The translations under genes were made by a program, and so were the position numbers. From SZUA-100 sp965248135 (GTDB taxonomy: Bacteria; Pseudomonadota; Alphaproteobacteria; Rhizobiales; Rhizobiaceae): a stretch of DNA of 64,000 bases. Where the stretch lies: NCBI GenBank assembly GCA_965248135.1, contig CBDFIN010000011.1:1-64000 (forward strand). Reading direction: 5' to 3'. Position 1 is the stretch's first letter. Every line of letters begins with the position of its first letter. Below are positions 7,949 through 16,109 of this stretch, piece by piece. The notes beneath the pieces were generated by a model. That model saw nothing but the letters and a program-made list of their open reading frames with translations. It made no database searches and was not told where the DNA came from.

Positions 7949-10255
7949 CTATCGGGCAGCCTGTATCGCCCTCCAGACCGCCAATGGTGTGGCAGGCATG
8001 TCGATATGAGTGATGCCATATTCACGTCGCAGCGCGTCGATCACCGCGCTCATCACCGCCGGACCGGCGCCAATGGTACCCGCCTCACCCGCCCCTTTAA
8101 TGCCCATGGCATTGGTGGTTGAGGGCACATTACGGGTCTCAAAGCCGAAGAAAGGAAAATCGGCGGCGCGCGGCATGGCGTAATCCATGAACGAAGCAGT
8201 CAGCAGCTGTCCGTCTTCATCGTAAACGGTATTTTCCATCAAACCCTGACCAGCGGCCTGGACAACGCCGCCATGTACCTGACCCGCCAGAAGCAACGGA
8301 TTTACGGTCGCGCCGAAATCATCGACAATGGCGTAGGCAACAATTTTGATGCTGCCGGTTTCCGGATCAAGCTCTACCTCGCAAATATGGGTACCGTTGG
8401 GATAGGTTGCCTCTTCCTGTTTGAACTCGCCGTTGCCGGTTATAGCCTCGGCATTGGCCGCCGCTGCCGCAATATCGGCAAAACTGATTGACCGGTCGGT
8501 GCCGGCGATATGTGCTCCACCTTCTCTCAATTCGAGATCGCGTACCGATGCTTCCAGTTGATCGGCGGCGATGTTCTTGATTTTTTCAGCAAGATCATCG
8601 CTTGCCCACTGCACCGAGACCGCACCCAAGGGAATGGAGCGCGAGCCGCCAGTACCACCACCGGAGGAAAGTTCATCGGTATCTCCCTGGCGCACCTCAA
8701 CCCGGTTGATATCCAGTCCAAGCGTTTCGGCGGCAAACTGGGCATAGGCGGTCTTGTGCCCCTGGCCGTTTGACTGGGTGCCGATAAGGATAGTCGTGCC
8801 GCCATCCTGGTTGAGCTTGATCGTTGCTGGCTCCGAGCCGGCAAAGGCACAAGCCTCCACATAGGTGGAAAGCCCGATGCCGCGAATTTTTCCCGCCATC
8901 TTAGCGGTTTGATTGCGACCATCAAAACCAGACCAATCGGCGCGCCGCATGGCAACATCCATATGGGCTTCAAACTCGCCGGTATCATACAGCCGGCCAA
9001 AGGCGTTTTTGTATGGCATCTGTTCCGGCTTGACCATGTTGCGGCGGCGAATCTCATCGATATCAAGGCCCAGATCGAAGGCACATTTGTCAACCAACCG
9101 TTCAAGCGCGTAGATCGCCTCCGGTCGCCCGGCGCCCCGATAGGCGTCGGTCGGCACGGTATTGGAGAACACGCCACGGATGCGCATATAGGCCGCATCG
9201 ATATCGTAGACCCCGACACCGATGGTCGCGCCGAGGGTCGGAATAAACGGTCCAAAGGTGTGAAGATAAGCCCCCATGGCTGCCAGAATATCGATATCGA
9301 GCGCCAGAAACCGGCCATCCTGGTCCATCGCCATGCGCATGGTGGTTACATTGTCGCGGCCATGGGCGTCGCTAAGAAAATGATCGCTGCGGTCACTGGT
9401 CCACTTGACCGGTTTACCCAGCAATTTGGCGGCAATCAGCGCCAAAGGGTATTCGCGGTAGACAAATACCTTGGTGCCAAAACCGCCACCGACATCGGGG
9501 GTTATTACCCTTAGATGGTCATGATCAATGTTCAAGATATTGTCACAAATCATGCGCCTGACACCGTGCACACCTTGCGAGCCGGTGGTCAGCGTATAGC
9601 GCTCGTCTTCGCTTGACCACTCGGCCAAACAGGCTCGAGCTTCCATATAGTTGGAAACCAGCCGGTTGTTGATCAACTTCAATTCGCTGACATGCGCTGC
9701 CTGCTCGAACGCCTCGGCAACGGGTGCGGACTTGTTAAACTCCAGTTCAAAAGCCAAATTGGATTTGCTGTCAGCATAGACAATCGGCGCGTCTTTGCTG
9801 AGACTTTCCTCGGTACCAACGGCCGCGTCCAAAATATCATAGTCGATCTCGATCAGTTCGGCTGCTGATCTTGCCGCTTCAATGTTATCGGCGACAATGA
9901 AAGCCACCGCATCGCCGACATGGCGCACAACATCCTTGCAAAGCAGCGGAATGGACCGTTGCACGATTGGGCTGCCATCGACCTGCGGCAATAATGTCTG
10001 GCACGGAATTTCGCCGTACTCGGCAATATCGGCGTGAGTGAGGATTGCTGCGATGCCCGGCATGTCTCGAGCATCTTTAAGACTTTCGATCTTGAAGCTG
10101 GCATGGGCGTGCGGCGAACGCAGCACATGGGCATGCTGCGCACCGTCGACCCGCATATCATCGGTAAAACGGCCCTGGCCGGTGATGAATGCCTGATCTT
10201 CAACACGTCGCACGGGCTTGCCCATGCCGAATTTCGGCGGGATCATTTCGTTCAT
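7949..10255 (-). CDS. molybdenum hydroxylase large subunit (xanthine dehydrogenase / CoxL form II family)
   Basis: A 768-residue molybdopterin-cytosine-dinucleotide binding subunit. The first 120 residues carry the a/b hammerhead domain (GQGRFTDDM, HAHVLRSPHAHA). Then come TPDVGGGFGTKVFVYREYPLA, TDAYRGAGRPEA, GTQSNGQGHKTAYAQ and GIKGAGEAGTIGAGPAV, with the catalytic Glu in GAGEAG. The active-site loop is AYRGAGR, not AYRCSFR, so this is the form II group of unknown substrate and not true CO dehydrogenase. ATG at 10255 has GAGG upstream; the frame stays open for 25 more codons without family similarity. No medium (FAD) or small (2Fe-2S) subunit gene is adjacent. Confidence 0.88.
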   Translation of the reverse strand: MNEMIPPKFGMGKPVRRVEDQAFITGQGRFTDDMRVDGAQHAHVLRSPHAHASFKIESLKDARDMPGIAAILTHADIAEYGEIPCQTLLPQVDGSPIVQRSIPLLCKDVVRHVGDAVAFIVADNIEAARSAAELIEIDYDILDAAVGTEESLSKDAPIVYADSKSNLAFELEFNKSAPVAEAFEQAAHVSELKLINNRLVSNYMEARACLAEWSSEDERYTLTTGSQGVHGVRRMICDNILNIDHDHLRVITPDVGGGFGTKVFVYREYPLALIAAKLLGKPVKWTSDRSDHFLSDAHGRDNVTTMRMAMDQDGRFLALDIDILAAMGAYLHTFGPFIPTLGATIGVGVYDIDAAYMRIRGVFSNTVPTDAYRGAGRPEAIYALERLVDKCAFDLGLDIDEIRRRNMVKPEQMPYKNAFGRLYDTGEFEAHMDVAMRRADWSGFDGRNQTAKMAGKIRGIGLSTYVEACAFAGSEPATIKLNQDGGTTILIGTQSNGQGHKTAYAQFAAETLGLDINRVEVRQGDTDELSSGGGTGGSRSIPLGAVSVQWASDDLAEKIKNIAADQLEASVRDLELREGGAHIAGTDRSISFADIAAAAANAEAITGNGEFKQEEATYPNGTHICEVELDPETGSIKIVAYAIVDDFGATVNPLLLAGQVHGGVVQAAGQGLMENTVYDEDGQLLTASFMDYAMPRAADFPFFGFETRNVPSTTNAMGIKGAGEAGTIGAGPAVMSAVIDALRREYGITHIDMPATPLAVWRAIQAAR

Positions 10256-10338
10256 TTTAAGAATTCCTCGTACCGGAATACGGTCTACAGTTAATGCAAA
10301 TGATTCAGAACAACACAGTCTGGTGCGCAATGTGCAAA

Positions 10339-10361
10339 CTATGCAAGCTTTTTTTGCATAG
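10339..10361. promoter_or_regulatory. inverted repeat between divergent genes
   Basis: CTATGCAA and TTGCATAG form a perfect 8-bp inverted repeat around a 7-base T-rich spacer. It lies between the divergently transcribed molybdenum hydroxylase gene (start 10255) and the EamA gene (start 10424). It could be an operator or a small hairpin. No binding protein can be named. Confidence 0.35.
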
Positions 10362-10423
10362 CAGCCATACCTTGCGGGAATAGCAGCGCTCTGACACTGT
10401 GGCCGTTCACCCGAGCCAGGTCA

Positions 10424-11353
10424 ATGACACAACAATCCATCAGATCACGTTTTTTCGGCCTTTCCGACAATCTTAAGGGTGTGGTGACAATCCTTGTCGC
10501 GGCAGTAGGCTTTAGCGCCATGGTGGCGTTGATTAAACTCGCCGGCGAGCGGTTGCACGTCTCTCAAATTCTGTTCATTCGTCAAGTGGTGATGGTGTTG
10601 ATTGTTCTGCCGGGCGTTATCTCCCACTTTCCCGGCGTCTTAAGGACGAGCCGACCGGGACTACAGGCCGCACGGGTATTTTTCGCCCTGATCGCCATGA
10701 TGTTCGGTTTCTATGCCATTATTCACATGCCGCTGGCCGATGCGACCGCCATAGGCTTTGCCAAGAGCTTTTTTGTTACAATTGCGGCTATCCTATTCCT
10801 TAATGAAACCGTTGGAGCGCGTCGCTGGGCAGCAGTGTTCATTGGTTTTTGCGGTGTTATGTTGATGTTAAGGCCGGGGATGGAGGGATTTAATGTCATT
10901 GGCCTCTATGCCCTGGTCGGCTCTGCATCGGCGGGCATTGTCATGGTTATCATTCGCAAGCTGGCGCAGACCGAGCCGCCTAAAACCATTCTGGCCTATC
11001 AGGCATTTGCCGTTGGATTCTTCATTGCCATCCCGGCGTGGTATTTCTGGCAAACACCGACTTTGAACGAGTGGCTGTTGCTGGTTGCCATCGGCATCGT
11101 TTCCTATGGGGCGCAGTTGCTTAATGTCTATGCCTATAAATGGGGTGAGGCTTCGCTGCTTGCCTCAGTCGACTATATCAGATTGCTTTATTCAACGGCT
11201 TTCGGCTATTTATTGTTCTCACAGGTCCCCGGACCCTATACATGGCTCGGATCGGCGATCATTATCGGCGCTTCGATCTATACCATCCAGCGAGAACGTG
11301 CCCACAAACAGTCATTGGCGCGCTCACCGCAAGGACGCGGCTATACCAACTGA
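10424..11353 (+). CDS. EamA/DMT-superfamily transporter
   Basis: A 309-residue inner-membrane protein with ten predicted hydrophobic segments arranged as two EamA repeats (about residues 16-148 and 160-290). The ends of the repeats are recognisable: LFLNETVGARRWAAVFIGFCGVMLMLRPG closes the first, and YLLFSQVPGPYTWLGSAIIIGASIYTI the second. Members export small metabolites or S-adenosylmethionine-like compounds, but the substrate cannot be read. ATG at 10424 has CAGG close upstream. It ends five bases from the convergent pgi gene, with no hairpin in between. Confidence 0.85.
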   Translation: MTQQSIRSRFFGLSDNLKGVVTILVAAVGFSAMVALIKLAGERLHVSQILFIRQVVMVLIVLPGVISHFPGVLRTSRPGLQAARVFFALIAMMFGFYAIIHMPLADATAIGFAKSFFVTIAAILFLNETVGARRWAAVFIGFCGVMLMLRPGMEGFNVIGLYALVGSASAGIVMVIIRKLAQTEPPKTILAYQAFAVGFFIAIPAWYFWQTPTLNEWLLLVAIGIVSYGAQLLNVYAYKWGEASLLASVDYIRLLYSTAFGYLLFSQVPGPYTWLGSAIIIGASIYTIQRERAHKQSLARSPQGRGYTN

Positions 11354-11358
11354 TCCAG

Positions 11359-13005
11359 TTACGAAGCATCTTGATCATCCCGCAATTGATGGAAGCGGGC
11401 GAGCAAGCCGGCGGTTGAGGCATCGTCGCCCGTTGGTGGCGCCTTGCCGCTAACCTTGGCAAGCAGATCGTTGGCAAGCTGTTTGCCTAGCTCGACCCCC
11501 CATTGATCGAAGGAATTGATCTGCCAGATTGCGCCCTGAACAAATACCTTGTGCTCGTAGAGTGCGATCAACATGCCCAGGGTGTGTGGCGTCAGCCGAT
11601 CGAACATAAATGTGCTAGACGGCCGATTGCCGGGAAAAACCCGATGCGGTGCGAGCTTTTCCGCCCGAGCCTCGTCGATGCCGGCCTGCAACAGTTCGTC
11701 TTTTGCCTGCTGCCGGCTTTTCCCCACCATCAGGGCCTGGCTTTGCGCCAGGCAATTGGCGACAAGCATTTCGTGATGTGGGGCCAATTGGTGATGCGGA
11801 TTGACCGCCAGCAAAAAATCGACCGGCACAATGTCGCTTCCCTGATGAATAAGCTGAAAAAATGCGTGTTGGCCATTGGTTCCAGGTTCGCCCCAGATAA
11901 CCGGACCGGTGTTGATATCCACCACATCGCCGGTGATGGTGACACGCTTGCCGTTGGATTCCATGTCCAACTGTTGAAGATAGGCCGGAAAGCGGTGCAG
12001 ATGTTGGGCATAGGGCAGAATGGCATGGGTGGCGTAGCCGCAGATATTGCGGTGCCAGATACCAATCAGCGCCATGATGACCGGAATATTGCTGGCAAGC
12101 GGCTCACTTGCAAAATGGTGATCAACCAGGTGGCCTCCTTCTAGTAATGCCCTGAAATTCTCCGCCCCGATACCGATCATCAACGACAGACCAATGGCCG
12201 ACCAGAGCGAATAACGGCCACCAACCCAGTCCCAAAATCCAAATGCTCTATCATCATCAATGCCGAATGCACGGGTCGCCATAAGGTTGGTTGAAAGGGC
12301 GACAAAATGACCGGCCACCACATCTTTGCCAAGCGCATCGGCAAGCCAGGCCTTTGCAGAATTGGCATTGGTCATGGTTTCCTGGGTAGTGAAGGTCTTG
12401 GAAGCAACGATGAAGAGCGTGGTCACCGGATTGAGAATTGCCAGCGTATCGTGCAGGTCATCACCGTCAATGTTGGAGACAAAATGCAAGCGTGGCCCGT
12501 CGCAATAGGGCTTGAGCGCCTGGCTCGCCATTACCGGCCCAAGGTCAGAGCCGCCAATGCCGATATTGACAATATCGGTGAACGGACCGGCCGGTGAGGA
12601 AAAAGCGCCAGATCGCACGGCATTGGCAAAGCTCTCCATTCGATCCAGGCTCGCCAGCACATCATCCATGACATTGTGGCCATCGACCATCATTTCGTTG
12701 CCGGAGCGATTGCGCAAAGCCATGTGCATGACCGCCCGGTCTTCGGTGAAATTGATGTGTTCGCCCGCAAAAAGTGACTTTCGGCGTGATTCCAGCCGCG
12801 AGGCTTCTGCCAGATCGAAAAGCAGTGCCATGGACTCGTCGTTGAGATGATTTTTTGAGTAGTCGAAAAGCAGGCCATCCAGTTCAAGCGAGAAGTTCTC
12901 AAACCGGTTGTTGTCCCTTTGAAACAACTTCATCACTGGAACCGATTTCAATTTGGCCTGATGTGCGACAAGTTTTTCACAGATAGCTTTCGCGGCAGTT
13001 TTCAT
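11359..13005 (-). CDS. pgi: glucose-6-phosphate isomerase
   Basis: Interconverts glucose 6-phosphate and fructose 6-phosphate in the cytoplasm. The 548-residue protein has the two SIS-type subdomains. Visible motifs include NIGIGGSDLGPVMAS, FIVASKTFTTQETMTNA, FGFWDWVGGRYSLWSAIGL (PGI signature 1) and the C-terminal GVELGKQLANDLL (signature 2), with the catalytic Glu in GEPGTNGQHAFFQLIHQG. ATG at 13005 directly follows the end of a dispersed repeat (13007-13158), and its AAGGAG ribosome binding site, 12 bases upstream, lies inside that repeat. Convergent with the EamA gene. Confidence 0.95.
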   Translation of the reverse strand: MKTAAKAICEKLVAHQAKLKSVPVMKLFQRDNNRFENFSLELDGLLFDYSKNHLNDESMALLFDLAEASRLESRRKSLFAGEHINFTEDRAVMHMALRNRSGNEMMVDGHNVMDDVLASLDRMESFANAVRSGAFSSPAGPFTDIVNIGIGGSDLGPVMASQALKPYCDGPRLHFVSNIDGDDLHDTLAILNPVTTLFIVASKTFTTQETMTNANSAKAWLADALGKDVVAGHFVALSTNLMATRAFGIDDDRAFGFWDWVGGRYSLWSAIGLSLMIGIGAENFRALLEGGHLVDHHFASEPLASNIPVIMALIGIWHRNICGYATHAILPYAQHLHRFPAYLQQLDMESNGKRVTITGDVVDINTGPVIWGEPGTNGQHAFFQLIHQGSDIVPVDFLLAVNPHHQLAPHHEMLVANCLAQSQALMVGKSRQQAKDELLQAGIDEARAEKLAPHRVFPGNRPSSTFMFDRLTPHTLGMLIALYEHKVFVQGAIWQINSFDQWGVELGKQLANDLLAKVSGKAPPTGDDASTAGLLARFHQLRDDQDAS

Positions 13006-13006
13006 T

Positions 13007-13158
13007 TTACAACTGGGCTCCTTTAAAATCGTTCGATCCGTACACTCTTCGCTCACGGCAGATCCGGGCTCTGCCCGGGCCTCCGCGGGGGCGGCGCAAA
13101 GGCGCCGCTCGCTGTGCGCTCCTGATTAGCCATGATCATATCAAAGTGATCATGCCAT
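13007..13158 (-). repeat. dispersed repeat, copy A (inverted relative to copy B at 61305-61455)
   Basis: About 150 bases directly upstream of pgi are roughly 85% identical to the reverse complement of 61305-61455 (by hand, 18 mismatches and one gap over 137 aligned bases). It contains CATGATCA-8 bases-TGATCATG, a GCGGCGC-AAAG-GCGCCGC hairpin and the common core TACACTCTTCGCTCACGG. Read from ATG at 13135 it encodes the same opening residues as copy B (MANQER), but a one-base difference breaks the frame; the closing residues VYGSN..F.GAQL and the stop remain. The pgi ribosome binding site lies within it. Confidence 0.8.
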
Positions 13159-13303
13159 AATCCTCGTAATTTGCCGCTGTCAGCGACTTTGGCTCTTTGT
13201 GGTTGGAATTATAGCGCAAAAATCCTATCAATTACCTTTCCTGGCCAGCCACGGTGGTGATTCCACTGTTGGCATTTTTAAACCACCCAAATTTGGCAGT
13301 CTA

Positions 13304-15955
13304 ATGAGCTCATCTACCGGTAAAGCAATTATGCTGAAAGACTATCAGCTACCCGACTATTTGGTTGATCACGTTGATCTGGCTATATCGCTCGATGCGG
13401 TCGATACGAAAGTGGTTTCGAAGGTTATTTACCGGCGTGGCAAAAACACGCCTGTGGGAAAACCTTTGGTGCTCGATGGTGATGAATTGCAGTTCGTCCG
13501 GGCGCGTTTGAACGGCAGTGACTTGGGCAATAATTCATTCGCTGCCGATGTCAGTCGCTTCGAGCTTTTTGTGCCGCCAGACGAAGAAGCCTTCGAGCTT
13601 GAAATCACCACTTCCTGCGCTCCATCGAAAAACACCAAATTGATGGGTCTGTTCCAGTCCAACGGCGTTTTTTGTACCCAGTGTGAGTCGGAAGGGTTTC
13701 GCCGCATCAGCTATTATCCCGACCGCCCCGACGTTTTGGCCACCTATACAACCCGCATCGAAGCCTCAAAGAGCGAAGCGCCGCAGCTCTTGGGCAACGG
13801 TAATCTGGTGGAAAAAGGAGAGTTGCCCGGCGGGCGACACTTTGCCATCTGGCACGATCCGCACCCTAAACCCAGCTACCTGTTCGCACTCGTCGGCGGC
13901 GATCTTGGCCGCATCACCGACAGTTTTGCCACCATGTCGGGCCGCAAGGTTGATCTCGCCATCTATGTCGAAATAGGTAAGGAGAACCGGGCGCTTTATG
14001 CCATGGACGCGCTGAAACGATCAATGAAATGGGATGAGGAAGTGTTTGGATGCGAATATGATCTCGACATTTTTAACATCGTCGCGGTTTCCGATTTCAA
14101 CATGGGTGCGATGGAAAACAAGGGCCTCAATGTTTTCAACGATCGCTACGTGCTGGCCGATGCGGAGACCGCCACCGATCTCGACTATGCCAATATCGAG
14201 GCCATCATCGCGCATGAGTATTTTCACAACTGGACCGGCAACCGCATTACCTGCCGCGACTGGTTCCAGCTATGTTTGAAAGAAGGCCTGACCGTCTATC
14301 GGGATCAGGAATTTTCATCAGACATGCGTTCCTGCTCGGTGGTACGGATTGCCAGGGTTCGAAGATTGCAAGCAGCGCAATTCCCTGAAGATGGTGGCCC
14401 GTTGGCCCACCCGGTGCGGCCCGCAAGTTATCAGGAAATCAACAATCTTTACACCGCGACCGTCTATGAAAAAGGGGCGGAACTCGTACGCATGATTGCA
14501 ACAATTGTCGGCGAGAGCGGTTTTAGAAAAGGCATGGACCTTTACTTTGAACGCCACGACGGCGAGGCGGCCCAGGTCGAGGATTTCCTTGCCGCGTTCG
14601 AAGATGCCAACGATGTCGATCTTGGCCAGTTTGCCCTGTGGTATTCACAGGCCGGCACACCGCAGGTCACCGTCTCCGCCAATTATCACCGCACTAAAAA
14701 AACCTGTGAACTGGAATTCGAACAATCGCTCGCTGCCACACCGGGACAGTCACGCAAGAAACTGATGCATATTCCCGTCCGCGTTGGCCTCGTTGGCAAA
14801 AATGGCGCGGACCTTGCCATTGATGATGTAAAAGGCGGCAAAGTTGTGGGCGACATTGTGCATTTGACCCGCCGCAATACACGATTAACCTTTAACGGCA
14901 TCAATGAACGCCCGGTCATATCATTGCTGAGGGGATTTTCTGCGCCGGTGAGCGTGGAATTTAATCAAAGCAAACAGGACAGACTGTTTTTGGCCCGCCA
15001 TGATGGCGATCTGTTCAACCGCTGGCAGGCTTTGCAGAAACTCGCTTTGGATGAATTGATGCTGCATGTTGGTAGCACTGCTATCGGTGAGCAACCCAAA
15101 TTCGATGACAAATTGATCGAAATATATGCATCGATTGTCGATGATACCTCACTTGAACCGGCATTTCGCGCGCACGCTCTTGTGTCACCGGGCGAAATGG
15201 AAATAGCCCAGGCACTGGGCAAGAATATCGATCCCGACGCAATTCACTCTGTCCAATTGGCTTTTGTCAAAGCCATCGGTGCAAAGCTTGGTGAAACAAC
15301 GCAATCGCGCATTGAAGCACTTGCAACGCCCGGCCCCTATTCCTCAGCGGCTGAACCCGCCGGAAAGCGGTCGCTTAAAAATGTTCTTTTGGCTATTCAC
15401 GCAAATTCAGGCCGTGACGACGCTCTTTTGCCGGTGAGGGCACAGTTTGAGAGCGCTGACAACATGACCGACAAACTTACAGCCTTTGCCCTGCTGGCGC
15501 ACAATACCATTGACCCGTCTCAAGCCCGAAAAGCGCAGGAGAGTTTTTATCAACTCTACCGGCACGACCCGCTGGTGCTCGATAAATGGTTGACAGTGCT
15601 GGCGACAATTCCCGGCATCGGCGCTCTGGACAAAGTGCAAAAACTCATGTCCCATACGACCTTCTCGCTCACAAATCCCAATCGTGTGCGTTCACTAATT
15701 GGCGCCTATGTTGCCGGCAATCCCACCGGTTTTCATCGTGAAGATGGCAAAGGATATGATTTTCTTGCCGATATCACGCTGGAGCTGGATGCCATCAATC
15801 CGCAGGTTGCAGCCCGCCTGTTAACCGCCATGCGCTCCTGGCGTATGCTGGAAAGCCAGCGAAGGAAACTGGCCGGAAACGCACTTGAGCGGCTGGCTGC
15901 AGCCGAACTATCCAACGACGTTCGCGATATCGCCAATCGCAGTTTGGAACAATAA
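13304..15955 (+). CDS. pepN: aminopeptidase N (M1 family)
   Basis: A zinc metallo-aminopeptidase of the M1 family, 883 residues, typical for the bacterial PepN type with the DUF3458 C-terminal domains. The exopeptidase motif GAMEN appears in FNMGAMENKGLNVFND, and the zinc site is HEYFHNWTGN with the third ligand in LKEGLTVYRDQEF (HExxH-18-E). ATG at 13304 (MSSSTGKAIMLKDYQ) matches the N-terminus of rhizobial relatives; the frame is open for 35 codons upstream with no similarity and AT-rich codons. An ATG at 13331 is a second choice. Cytoplasmic; probably monocistronic. Confidence 0.92.
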   Translation: MSSSTGKAIMLKDYQLPDYLVDHVDLAISLDAVDTKVVSKVIYRRGKNTPVGKPLVLDGDELQFVRARLNGSDLGNNSFAADVSRFELFVPPDEEAFELEITTSCAPSKNTKLMGLFQSNGVFCTQCESEGFRRISYYPDRPDVLATYTTRIEASKSEAPQLLGNGNLVEKGELPGGRHFAIWHDPHPKPSYLFALVGGDLGRITDSFATMSGRKVDLAIYVEIGKENRALYAMDALKRSMKWDEEVFGCEYDLDIFNIVAVSDFNMGAMENKGLNVFNDRYVLADAETATDLDYANIEAIIAHEYFHNWTGNRITCRDWFQLCLKEGLTVYRDQEFSSDMRSCSVVRIARVRRLQAAQFPEDGGPLAHPVRPASYQEINNLYTATVYEKGAELVRMIATIVGESGFRKGMDLYFERHDGEAAQVEDFLAAFEDANDVDLGQFALWYSQAGTPQVTVSANYHRTKKTCELEFEQSLAATPGQSRKKLMHIPVRVGLVGKNGADLAIDDVKGGKVVGDIVHLTRRNTRLTFNGINERPVISLLRGFSAPVSVEFNQSKQDRLFLARHDGDLFNRWQALQKLALDELMLHVGSTAIGEQPKFDDKLIEIYASIVDDTSLEPAFRAHALVSPGEMEIAQALGKNIDPDAIHSVQLAFVKAIGAKLGETTQSRIEALATPGPYSSAAEPAGKRSLKNVLLAIHANSGRDDALLPVRAQFESADNMTDKLTAFALLAHNTIDPSQARKAQESFYQLYRHDPLVLDKWLTVLATIPGIGALDKVQKLMSHTTFSLTNPNRVRSLIGAYVAGNPTGFHREDGKGYDFLADITLELDAINPQVAARLLTAMRSWRMLESQRRKLAGNALERLAAAELSNDVRDIANRSLEQ

Positions 15956-16001
15956 TAAAAGCCACAATGGGCCAAACGGGCAGTTAAAAATAATTTCTGC
16001 T

Positions 16002-16046
16002 GACTCTGGACAACAAAGCCCGGGTCGATTCAAATGTGAGTGATTC
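16002..16046. promoter_or_regulatory. cluster of three GANTC (CcrM) sites upstream of the pleC-like gene
   Basis: GACTC at 16002-16006, GATTC at 16027-16031 and GATTC at 16042-16046 lie within 45 bases, 64-108 bases before the start of the pleC-like kinase gene. GANTC is the target of the cell-cycle methylase CcrM, and clustered sites mark GcrA/CcrM-controlled promoters in alphaproteobacteria. Chance density would give about 0.2 sites in this span. No experimental evidence is available here. Confidence 0.45.
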
Positions 16047-16109
16047 GGCCCGGCCAGCAAACATGGTCAGGGATTTGGTATCCACGCGTATATCAGGACG
16101 GGGGAAACA

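Noticed and set aside
8527..9318. 263-codon frame on the minus strand
   Set aside because: Second frame of the molybdenum hydroxylase gene; composition typical of a shadow frame.
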